A stretch of DNA of 64,000 nt from Trichaptum fuscoviolaceum (Eukaryota > Basidiomycota > Agaricomycetes > Hymenochaetales > Trichaptaceae): NCBI GenBank assembly GCA_910574455.1, contig CAJSYZ010000007.1, positions 2,549,773 to 2,613,772 of the forward strand, in the 5' to 3' direction. The translations under genes and the position numbers were made by a program. A model generated the notes under the pieces. That model saw nothing but the letters and a program-made list of their open reading frames with translations, was not told where the DNA came from and ran no database searches. Shown here one piece after another: positions 11,201-20,762 of the stretch (positions are counted from its first letter, which is position 1; every line of letters begins with the position of its first letter).

Positions 11201-12535
11201 TGGCCAGACTGACTGCTGCCCGAACTCGGCAACATGTGTCGCGTCGGACCATAGCATGATCCCTGCAATTGCGCGGGGATATATATCAGGTTCGTCTGCT
11301 GGAAGTTCCAGCTGTTTCACGCTCTCATGTTCCTTGAGCCATGCGTCTCCAGTGAATAATTCATCGTACACGCGCACTGGAGTTTCTGGGAACTCCGGAC
11401 GACACCAGGTCTGTTTGAAGGGCTCGTAGTGGAAACCGAGGGCCTCATTGGAAGTCAGAATTGACTTGATCACAGGGATGATTGGTCGATGCCAAAACTT
11501 TTCGACTTTGAACGGTACGCCTTCGGTCTTCTCTTTTTCGCCAAGTCCAACGTTTTTCTTTCCACTTAGAGGGATCTTAATCGTGACAGTTTCATTCCGC
11601 CATCCCTGCTTAGAATCCCCCCAAGGTACGCTACCGTCCAACACCTTCTCCTCTAATTTTTTCATGTCCACACCATCAAATTCCGACTTTAGGAAGTCGG
11701 GTCGAAGGAACAGTTCCAACGTCCGTTCTTGGATGGACTTCGAGTATCGCGAGATGGAAGACCACATGTGAGCGAAACGAAAAGATGATAAGTTTGGATA
11801 TGGGCTAATTGTCTCCATTATCGAAGGTACCTCCTGCGCAACTGGGAAGACATCCGAGGTCGGGACGCGCGTTGGCTGTGCTTGATATTCTCGTGCCAAG
11901 CCAAAAACATTCCTTATGGTACTCCAAGCTGTGGCCACACGTTCACCGATAGATGGGGCTACTGCAACGATGGGCTCGTCGACAACTGGGGGTTGCTCTG
12001 CGGGATCCAAAGGTGGGTCCTCCTGGCTTTCTAAAGGCTGTACATTATCCGACTCTAATTCCATCTCGTTTGAAGGCGCCTTCCTCTTTCTTCGTGGCTT
12101 AGCCTGAGATGGGCAAAAGTCCTTATAGCGTCCTGGCATTCGAGCTTTTTTCCGATGTCCTCGACCGGTCAGAACTTCAGGCTGATCTACAGGTAAGTCT
12201 GATTCGAATCCAATGGTCTGAACACAGATGTTAATTTGAATTCATTCTAACTGCAACTTAAAATCTTGTGAGATACGCACATCTGTATTTTCGTCCATGG
12301 CAGTATGTTCAAGCCCGCGACCGTCTGCTGCCTCCATCTGCAATCTATCCCGCTCCAGTTCGGGTGCTTCAATCTTCTGTCTCTTTATCTGCTCCCTCCT
12401 CTCCGCCAAACGTTTTAGATCCTCGGCGTATACTGCACACGTCCTCACATGATTCTTCATGCCTGAGGGAGAGGTAAAATGTCTGGGACATCCTACTGCC
12501 GGACAATAAAAGCCCCCTCGCTTGCCCTTGCGCAT
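8295..12535 (-). CDS. Plavaka-type transposase of element P2
   Basis: This is the predicted transposase that mobilises P2. The first exon carries a zinc-finger-like motif (CPAVGCPRHFTSPSGMKNH) typical of Plavaka N-termini. Later exons show the family landmarks: the FWHRPIIPVIKSIL and FHYEPFKQTW blocks, IAGIMLWSDATHVAEFGQQS, WPIYLALGNQSKYERA, HAMHHIAYLPS, LVITCADGITRRIFPRIL, YPCPRCTIEKKHIHSLG, RVDLLHEVELGLFKMVFAHL, TAWHGLAKLRIHSE and FNLHTSKIHALGDYVEEIRL. The C-terminal region (HPFWYARVLAVFHV, DVLFVRWLGIDPEW, DSGSPAFGFVDPNTIIRACH, DILMRYLGFGIGHV) ends in an acidic tail. About ten short introns separate the exons. I saw no obvious frameshift, so it may be active. It sits immediately inside the right end of P2 and reads away from it. 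Confidence 0.88.
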
Positions 12536-12539
12536 ATTG

Positions 12540-13070
12540 TTAAATGTCGGCTCTAATTCTCTTTGAGTTGGTATGATAGAATCCTATGTGGACTCCTCTG
12601 AGAGCAAAGTAGTGTAGTGTACAGTAGTGAAATGGAAATTTATGAAATTTTTTACTTTGTCTCGAGGTCATCCGGCCGGTTTGTCAGTGCCGATATTATC
12701 TAAGAAGATCTCTTCTTTGTCAGCCAGTGAAGTGGCCCAGGCTATGCAGTAAATGGCTTAGCCCGGTCACATCACATTGTCATGCTATGGCCATGCCACT
12801 GCCATGTCACGTCATATTGCCGTGACTTAGCATAGGTCAGCAAGCTTGTGCTGTCTGTATAATTCACATATATTATGTTGAGTGAACCATCAGTTGCATA
12901 CCATATACTTAGTATATGGCTCTGTCACTGTAATAAGACTATCAGACTTCAAACATATGGAGAAAATACATAATATTGCTTTGTATTCTAAGGTGACTGT
13001 AAGGCTATACAAGGCGTCACAATCATGACGGTACATTACAAAGCCCGCCATGCTCCGCCAGTGAAAGTCA
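12540..13070. repeat. right subterminal region of P2
   Basis: No gene is seen in this stretch. CATATGG-like words (TACCATATACTTAGTATATGG, CAAACATATGGAG) and GCCATGCCACTGCCATGTCA-type tracts echo the left subterminal region. The segment should hold the promoter of the transposase gene, which reads leftward from 12535, and the presumed transposase-binding sites. Confidence 0.5.
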
Positions 13071-13082
13071 ACTTTCGTGATG

Positions 13083-13266
13083 CACCACATCAAGAAACTA
13101 CAACTTCAAGTTCATCGTCAACCATCGCTTTGACTCTGACTCGAGTGTGGACTTCTGACCACTTTATCTTTGAGTGTGGTTTTCCTCGCCAGTATATAAC
13201 CTGCGCTGCTAAGGTGAGACTGCTTCATTCTAATTTGTACGCCCATTTTCCAAGAGCATCCTATTC
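13083..13266 (+). promoter_or_regulatory. proximal promoter of FunK1 copy 1, with TATA box
   Basis: The segment is collinear with 43651-43823 upstream of FunK1 copy 2. A TATA-box-like TATATAA sits at 13193-13199, about 70 bp before the ATG. A splice-donor-like CTAAGGTGAG near 13210 suggests a possible leader intron. The P2 insertion 184 bp upstream of the ATG has moved the distal promoter to 2196-2282. Confidence 0.55.
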
Positions 13267-16132
13267 ATGACAGATACTCAATCCCTTAGACTTTCTTCTA
13301 ACGACGGAGACGAAGAAGCACATTCTACCTGCCCAATCCCCAGAGACGAGGACGAGGACGAGGACGAGGACGCACTATCCTGTAGCTCCTACGACGACGA
13401 CGAAGACGAAGACGACGAGGTCCCCCCTCCACGTGAACCTGGAGTATCTCCTGTCAATAGTCCAGTCAATTCAGAGAACTACATCTTGCATCAGGAGCCT
13501 GTCACTCCCGAAGGACCCAAAGAAAAGTTCAAGACATCACCTATCATACTTAAAGCGCACAATAACCTTCTAGCCTTCGCAGGACGTGATCCGATCCAGA
13601 TGTTGAAGAAGACTGCATACGCTTCACTCGCTCTGGAACTGGAGGGTGCCATTCATACCGAGAGAAATTTGGTGTTGAACGCTATTCCACAACATTGCAA
13701 TCTCAACCACATTATGCAAAAGCTAACTCGGACGAAGGGAGTCTCCAATAATGTTGCGCGTGCGAAGGGAATCATTTTCAGATATTCTGCTTTATCTAAG
13801 AAATGGACTAATTGGCCACCGACACACATAAAGAATACGGAAAAGGAGCTTGGCAAATATCTCAACAGAGTCGCCGATGACGTTCGAACATTGTTGAAAA
13901 TGCCGAAGTCGAAAAACGACCTGATGTTTTCGCATCAGTTCAGGTATGCTGGACCAGCCACTGACTGCACCACGGCGAGGAACCCTGAGCTCGTTGTCGT
14001 CCCCCGCTCTGTTGTGAAGAGCAAAGATCTACGTTGGAAGGACTTCCGAAGCATAGTGTCACTCAAGGTTGCCTCTCAGTCGCAGAAAGATGAGCGAGAT
14101 CAGCTCTCCGAATATGCAAGGCTCTGCTTTGCGGAACAGTACAATCGCCGTCACTTCATTGCTTTCGGACTTCGTGATACGAAACTTACCTTTTACCTCT
14201 TCGACCGTTCTGGCGTCCTGCAGTCAAAGGTGTACGATGTTCACGAGGAGCCATTGGTTTTCCTGCGTGTCGCCATCAACACTCTCTTATTGGACAATGC
14301 TCAACTGGGCTATGACCCTACTTTTTCTGTCTCCGTCAACGGTAGGGAATACCTTACGGTGCAAAATAAAAGCTACAGCATCGTGCGCGCAATCTTTACC
14401 GACCGTTCGATCTGTGGACGTGGCACGGTCTGTCTCAAAGTGAGAAGACGGAGGGGCAATGGCAAAGTTCATGTCATCAAGGATTCGTGGGTCGATCAGA
14501 CTCGGCCTGTAAAAGAATACGAGATGCTTGCCATTTTGAAGGAATTGAAGATTAAGAACGTACCGGAGCTTATCGCACATGAAATACTCCATGTTCCCGA
14601 TGAGTCAGGACAAATGGTGGAGGACAGCACGAAACGCTTTCGTGAGTTCAACTCCGGAGTCGTTTTACGTGACCATTACCGCCTTGTCATGTATCCCTAT
14701 GGACAGCCGTTGAAATACTTTTCGTCGTTGCCCGAGCTGCTGTCCGCGATACGTGACGTATTACAAAGTAAGTCTAACTTGCTGTAAGAAGGTGGCATAT
14801 CTGACTTACCTTGACATGTTTAGCAATCAAAGATCTGAATGAAAGAGGCATTTTACACCGAGACATCAGCATTGGAAACATAATGCTTGTCAAGAACGGC
14901 CCCGGTCACCGCAAAGGCTACTTGATCGACTTCGATTTTGCCATCAAAAATACAGAGAACAGAAAAATTTCTAGAGGGAAACGTTCAGTGAGTGATTTAC
15001 GCGCATGCTCTCGTAGATCATGTCTGATGTCTGGCGCTGAAAGGGAACACTTCCATTTATGGCCTGCGATGTATTGGCTCAAACTGGCGATTATACAGCA
15101 CTCCTCGATGCAGAGTCGACGTTATACGTTCTGATCTGGACAGCATTTACTCAGGCGGGTCCGAACGGAAAAGATCGTGTCGTCGATAAGAGTTTTGACT
15201 GGAAAAATACGATTCTGAGAGCTTGGAATCCTGAAGGAATAGTGGATGAAGCTCTATTAATTCAAATCTCAAGTGCAAAGCTCGGGGTAATGCAGGTTGA
15301 GAAGAATTTCAAAACTAATATTCTCGAGAAGATGCACCCTTATTTCAAGCCTATCGAAAGATGTTTGGAGGTCTTGCGTGAGCGCTTATTTAATCCTGCG
15401 CGGGACCAACCAGTACCTTCAAAGCCCAAGGATCCGAGAGATTACTATCTCAACGGGACAACAACTCCAGACTTTGTACCCGACCCCGAACAAGTGCTGA
15501 CGAGCATGCTGGAAGCGATCGACATTTTTCTCGAAATACTTGCGGACAATAATGCGGATGAAACACCGACATCAGGGTTACCTACGGAAGATAGCGTTTT
15601 ACCAGGCTTTGCCATCGACGCAGTGCCCGCTGGAGAGGATAGTCAGTCGCAAACATCGGAGGATTCGCAGTCACAACCATCGGGGGACGACTCCGATGTC
15701 GACAACGATTCGAACGAACCAACCTCTACACTGTCTACGAATTGCGAGGATGGTCAGCCTCAAACGCTAGCTAAAATGATTGGTAGTAACATGAAGCTTC
15801 GAAACCGAATGGCGAAAGTCATCGTTCATCGGGATAGGACTGCCAAAGAGCCTCTTTACAAAAGTGTCTTAAGATCTGAGGCACAACATTCGGTGAGTGC
15901 TGAGGATTCGGAAGCGCCATCACTTGCCCCCGCAGTTGAACTCGCACATCCTAAGGAAACACGTTCTGCTGGAGCACTCTTTCGGACACGCACCTCCGCC
16001 CAGTCATTAGGAAAGCGCTCGAGAGAACTCGATTCAACCTCGGCGGTCCCGGCGGAGCAATCTGTTGGTGAAGCAGAGTCTTCCAAAAGGCCAAGGAGGT
16101 TGTCAAGTCGGAGACCTTCCTCACAGTCGTAA
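13267..16132 (+). CDS. FunK1-family fungal protein kinase, copy 1
   Basis: Three exons (13267-14767, 14824-14987, 15044-16132) encode about 917 residues. After an acidic low-complexity N-terminus come the FunK1 core and kinase motifs. These are an ATP-anchoring lysine candidate in VHVIKDSWVD (about residue 403), LHRDISIGN in the catalytic loop and YLIDFDFAI, a DFD variant of the DFG motif. GTLPFMACDVLAQTG follows as the substrate-segment equivalent. The acceptor of intron 2 is the AG just before GGAACACTTCC; nearer AGs leave an in-frame stop. The C-terminal third is Ser/Thr/acidic and disordered. FunK1 kinases are expanded in mushrooms and mostly uncharacterised. The gene is a tandem-unit paralogue of the copy at 43.7 kb and is now wedged between elements P2 and P1. 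Confidence 0.92.
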
Positions 16133-16714
16133 CTGGGAACTCCGATCGGCTTTGTGATTGTAGTTTATCTTGTAATCGAAGTTCGTCAATGTATATATTG
16201 GAGGTATTTATTTTCATTCATGTCATGTAACACTTGTACAATCACCACTATTGACGCATGCGTTATGCATAGCAAATTTCTGTTTGTGTATTGTAGCATT
16301 TATTGAATACAGAGGAGTATGCCATAGTCATCGATCCCAACTGTTGGCACCACGCTGGTCCATAGAGCTATGATCACAAGTCAAAGGAGCAGGATAGCCC
16401 TTAGCTACTCTTTAATGAGTCTAATCTACGTTGAGCCGCAGATGCGACAAATGGATTGAAACTACTACAAAATAGTGACCATGTAGAAAATTCCGACTCA
16501 CGAATAAAACATATCGGATTTATTATGGAACGACAATTTAAATGATTGCGATCCCCTCTACCAAGGTCAAGATTCACTTCAGCCTGTACGTTTGCTAACG
16601 GTGAACTGAAAGTCATCAAGGTCAGGTCGGAACTCGGAAGTTGCCTCCAAGAATAGATTCTGACGAGCGCTTTTACGGCGCTTAAACTACGTCACGAGAT
16701 TCCGAATAAGGATA
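16133..16714. repeat. 3' flank of FunK1 copy 1, part of the tandem unit
   Basis: The first 200 bp match the 3' flank of FunK1 copy 2 (46648-46860), with TGTGTATTGTAGCATTT shared. Near 16350 a scrap resembles membrane-gene DNA at 47810-47850 (CACGCTGGTCCATAGAGC). From 16388 onward it matches 1860-2190. It ends at the TA before the left terminus of element P1. No gene is present. Confidence 0.6.
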
Positions 16715-16748
16715 CATCAGGGAATCTTCTTTTTTGCTTACGGCTACT
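16715..16748 (+). repeat. left terminal inverted repeat of P1
   Basis: It pairs with 43526-43558 on the opposite strand. Conserved blocks are CATCAGGGAA, CTTC and TTTTGCTTACGGC. Confidence 0.8.
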
Positions 16749-17300
16749 TAACCGGCCTTAAGTCCTCTGAAGCCCTGGAAAGTAAAATTCTACTGATTTA
16801 CTGATTTCAGGCATGTGGTTTCATTATTCAGGAAGGGGCTTACTGAATTCAGTGCCGTCAACTGAAATCAGTGCTCTCAGTGCCTCAGTCTCCAGCATTC
16901 AAGCATATCAGAAGAATTTATTCTGGCAGTTTAATTGCAGTGCTCAAGAGTAAAAGTGTGTAAGACGTTCAAGTAGTTCATTCCATAAGTAATTCAGCAT
17001 TTAATCATATAAGTAGACTTTTTCGTCTGTAGGTTTGCAGTACCCAAGCGTGTAAGTGCGTACTAAGAGGTTCCAGTATTGGTTCATTCCACAAGTAATT
17101 TAAGACAGATAAGTAGAAATCAGTGCCTCAGTGTCCCTCAGTAACTACACCACGGCATCCTGATCCAGATCGTATTTCGCCACTTCTGCCTGTTCCTCGG
17201 CATACTCAGAGAACGAAGGCCACTGCAAGTTGATGATAGTAAGTGTTTGAATACAGTGGCGGGATGGTTAAAGCCAAAGCTCACCAGTGATCGACCTGCT
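16749..17300. repeat. left subterminal region of P1
   Basis: This stretch is repeat-like and AT-rich, with no gene. ACTGATTTCAGG, ACTGAATTCAGTG and ACTGAAATCAGTG recur. Two related blocks (16974-17015 and 17083-17118) share GTTCATTCCA, AAGTAATT and ATAAGTAG. The CAGG/CCTGA words resemble those inside the right terminus. Confidence 0.5.
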
Positions 17301-17301
17301 C

Positions 17302-17977
17302 TTAAAAGTCTGCGCCGTCCGTAGCCGAATCCCATAATGAACCCTCGTCGTCCTCGCGATCGCCTTCGCCTTCCCCGCCCTTTCTGTCTGCGTCATTCGC
17401 CTCGCCCTCAGAGCCTCCACTGAATCCATCACCCACGCTAAGAACCTCGTCCGCATCCTTGTTCTTATCCCGATCCTGATCCTTGTCCTCTTCATCGTCA
17501 TTGTCCTCATCCTGATCCTTGTCCTCGTCTCCCTCGCCAGACACACCCTCGTCCTCCATGTCGTCCTCCCTCTCCTTGAAATCCTCAACTTCTTCGCCGT
17601 CATTATCCTTGTCTTCGTTTCTCTCCTTGCACTTACCACTTCTATTAGCGCCCTCACCATGTGTATACTCGCCGCTCGCATCCGCGTCTCCAACGTCGAT
17701 ATATAGGGAGAAATCCCTGCCAGTGACACCCGATCCAACAAGTTCGGCGTTCCTTCCCGCATTGACATCTTCAACGGAGTTGTAAGCTTCTATGCGGGAC
17801 CGAACCTTCTCCCAGTTTGATTCAGTGAAAAACGAGGAATTTGACAATAAGTTGACATAGTCGTCCGTATGAGGCTGCCACAGAGCACTAGTGAAGTACC
17901 ACTCAGCACCACCAAGCTCTTCTTTGATATTTTGCAACCGGGCTACCTGCTTATCGATTGCAACTTTGACCTGTCCA
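17302..17977 (-). CDS. 3' exon(s) of the coiled-coil agaricomycete-specific protein (P1)
   Basis: The exon reads QNIKEELGGAEWYFTSALWQ, NLLSNSSFFTESNWEKVRSR and IEAYNSVEDVNAGRNAELVG. A long Asp/Glu/Lys/Gly tail runs to SLWDSATDGADF and a stop. The FTESNW segment matches the position of FSE-NW in a mushroom-specific family I recall as DUF6532-like, after a helical region such as that encoded at 20763-20918. I therefore read it as the end of the gene starting at 24190, separated by an intron enlarged to about 2.8 kb. The acidic tail could instead be poorly constrained read-through. Confidence 0.5.
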
Positions 17978-20762
17978 TGAGAGATTCAGTGAATAAAGCC
18001 ACTGCAAGTACTGAAGTAGATAGATACCGCTGTTGCCGCAAGGGCGAGGGCACCTATAGGCTTTGTCGGGATCCCCCAGGACCCCAACATGTCTAAGGCA
18101 ATCCCGAACAGAACCCGGTATACTGAAACCCGAAATCACGACCTTGGCTAGATCCCGAAAGGATCCCCCGCTCTCTGATCCCGGAAGAACCTCTGCTTCG
18201 CCATGCATTCTCCTGCTAAGAGTTCCGCCCCGCTACGACCTCCTCGCCCCTGCTTGTCCTCGCCCACGTCTCCTCGTCAGTCCCCCGCCTCGTCCCCGCG
18301 TCTCGATCCATCCCTAGCCCGCCTCGCCGTTCCCCCGACTCTAGGATGATCCCCCGCTTGCTCCCCGCTCCCGTCATGCTCTGTTCCCCGCTCCAGTGAA
18401 CCCCGTACCTCGCCATAGTCCCGAAGTCACTCACCATAGCCACCGCCATAGCCATAGCCTGCCACAGCCATAGCCATAGCCATAGCTATCCCAGACCTCG
18501 TAGGTTCTCGACTATGCCCGGATACCATATCCCGGCCTCGCGTCCACAGTCATGAAGTGCAGTTAGGAGATTGATCCACTGCGTCCAAAGCCGACCTCTG
18601 TCTGGCCTTGAGTAAGCCAACACGACAGCGGTCAAGGATTGCTGTCCCGCAATCCTGCCCGGTCACGAACCCTGCCCTGCGCTTGTCCTGCCACGGTGCC
18701 CTAGCTAACCCCTTCGACATCCTGTGCCTCTCGACCTGCCCTTGTTCGTCCACAGCCTGCCCCGCCAGGAATCCCGCCTCGCCGCGAACGCTGTCAAGCG
18801 TCCTCTCTGACAATCCCGCAACCCACGCTCGTTCCCGGTTGGAGTCCCGTCAAGACTCCCCCACTCGTCCCGGTTGGAGTCCCGCCAAACTCCCCCCGCT
18901 CGTTTCCCGACTAGAGTCTCGCCAGACTCCCCCGCTCATTCCCGGTAGAAACCCCGCTCGCTTCCCGGTTGGAATCCCGCTCCTTTCCCCCGCACGATCC
19001 CAGTCGAAAACCCGCTCGTTTCCCGCCTCGCGTCCCGTCTCGAATCCCTGCGCAAATCCCCCGCAGGATTCCCGCCTTCTATCCCGCCGCGACTCCCATC
19101 GCAACCCCAGCTAAGTTCCCGCTCTGATTCTCGAAAGATTCCCGCTACGATTCCCGGTCGAAACCCGAACTCGATTCCCAGTCGAAACCCGAACTCGAAA
19201 CCCGGTCGAAACCCGAACTCGAAACCCGGTCGAAACCCGAACTCGATTCCCAGTCGAAACCCGAACTCAAAACCCGGTCGAAACCCGAACCAGATTCCCT
19301 GCAGGATCCCGTCGCGAATCGCGCGAGTTTCCCGTCGTCCAAGGGAAACCCCTTAGCTTCCCCGCTCCTCGATGCTAACCTCGTCTTGAGATAGCCCCAG
19401 GTGATTGGCCTGGCCACGCACGTGCCAGCCAACTACTGTCCCGGCCCGTAGACCAGATTCCCGCCACCCCGTGTGCGGGATTGATCTCATTGTCCGCAAG
19501 GACTCGAACCTCGTCCTTAGTCGCCCTGCCCCGCGCGCGCCTCGCGATTAGGCTTCGTTACGACATCGAAGCACCGGCTTCTTCGAAGTTGGTCCCTGTC
19601 GATCTCCCGCGACCCTGATCCACGCCAGAAGTTGCCTGCAACTTATCCCGAGACGATGTATGCATTACATCCGCCCCCCACGCTCGTTACCCCGCTGCCT
19701 GTGCGCCAGCTTGATACCTCGCGCACAATTACATTCCTTTAGTTCTCTTTGTTTCACTTGACCATGCTTCACGCTCGTTCCCTTAGATCTTGCCCAGATG
19801 TTCCCGCACCGAATCCCGAATCCCGGATTCACGTCACTGTAGGCGCGGCCTTCGCCCGCAAGATTGTGTAACTAGTTAGTTGCGCGTTTGTGCATGCCCG
19901 TTCCCTGTAGATTCTGCCCAGTAGATAAATACCTGTCGCCACCGTAAGGAGCACTCACTTTTGTCCTCTTGTCGAGTGCTTCCTTAGGTGTGTTTCTGTC
20001 TTGTCTCTAGTGTAGTTTTACAATGCTGACTTGTCGAGTGCTTCCTTAGGGAACCTCCTCCTGATAACAGAAGTGTTGCCTTGAGATCCCGGTTACCCTG
20101 AGCTCTCTGCTCCTGTCCTGAGCACGCCTGCTCTCTGGCTCTCTTGTCTCGGTCTTGTCCCGGATCCCGCTCTGCGAATCCCGCTCTGAGTCCTGCCCAG
20201 AATCCCGCTCTGTGATTCCCGCCAGAATCCCGCTCTGTGATTCCCGCCAAAGCCCCGAACGATTCCCGCTCAATCCAGATCCCCGCACGAATCCAGATTC
20301 CCGCACGAATCCAGATTCCCGCCAGAATCCCGCTTTGCATTTCCCCGCGTCTCGACTCTGTCTCCCCGCGCCTCGACTCTGCCTTCCCAGCCTCGACTCT
20401 GACTCCGTCCCGTCCTCGCCTTGAGCCCCCTTGCGTCTCGCCCCCGTAGCCTCGCTCCCCGCGCGACTCCGTTGGCGTTGTAGCGTCCTTAACGGTTCCC
20501 CTTCGCCTTCTCCGCTGCCGCGCGCTCTCCCAGGCCTTGCCCCGGAAGCCGCTAACGCGCCCCGGCCCCCCAGGTTCCCCCCAGGTCGTAACAGGCTTTC
20601 CTATTGTGTTCTTGTCCAATACTTTATGCCGACCCAGGGCCAAGACAATGTGCACGGACAACACTGAGACTACGAGGTCAGAGCAGAACAATCCTTGCTT
20701 CTGTGTACATTCATAGTCAATGCACGGACTCGAAGGGTGACATTGAGTGAAATCTCACACAC
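17978..20762. other. C-rich insertion within an intron, with minisatellite and LTR-like sequence
   Basis: The gene's other introns are roughly 50-70 bp; this gap is about 2.8 kb. The plus strand is strikingly C-rich, built from variants of GATCCCGCTC, GATTCCCGC and AATCCCGAAC. A 24-bp minisatellite (unit like GGTCGAAACCCGAACTCG) runs through about 19150-19290. A possible LTR lies within 19840-20020, with TAAATA at about 19925, and TTGTCGAGTGCTTCCTTAGG occurs twice (about 19970 and 20033). Minus-strand TGTTACGACC at about 20590 resembles Ty3-type LTR starts. Long open frames here are low-complexity artefacts. No element borders or target duplication could be fixed. Confidence 0.45.

Larger units (their letters stand above)
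2283..13082. mobile_element. element P2: 10.8-kb Plavaka DNA transposon with cargo
   Basis: The left end reads CATCACGAAAGT (2283-2294) and the right end ACTTTCGTGATG (13071-13082), a perfect 12-bp inverted repeat. Both ends are flanked by CA (2281-2282 and 13083-13084). The uninterrupted paralogue at about 43645-43660 reads GCCGGGCACCACATCAAG with a single CA, exactly as expected for a 2-bp target duplication. Inside are three genes on the minus strand: a Plavaka transposase next to the right end, an Spt5-like protein and an unknown protein. A foldback repeat lies between genes. Degenerate CATATGG motifs crowd both subterminal regions. The reading frames look largely intact, so it may be autonomous. 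The boundaries rest on the empty site and so are strong; family-wide TSD length is inference. Confidence 0.85.

Noticed and set aside
15001..15060. Frameshift in FunK1 copy 1 before GTLPFMA
   Set aside because: Using the AG directly before GGAACACTTCC as acceptor restores frame; copy 2 has the equivalent site at 45531.
17268..17774. Arg/Met/Thr-rich overlapping minus-strand frame
   Set aside because: It is a shadow frame of the acidic repeat tail encoded at 17302-17937.
19840..20020. A definite solo LTR
   Set aside because: TAAATA and TGT/ACA-like ends are suggestive, but I found no paired target duplication or second LTR.
19984..20691. A 235-residue minus-strand frame rich in Arg/Gly/Glu
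   Set aside because: It is repetitive translation of the C-rich GATCCCGC vocabulary, with no domain and no splice context.
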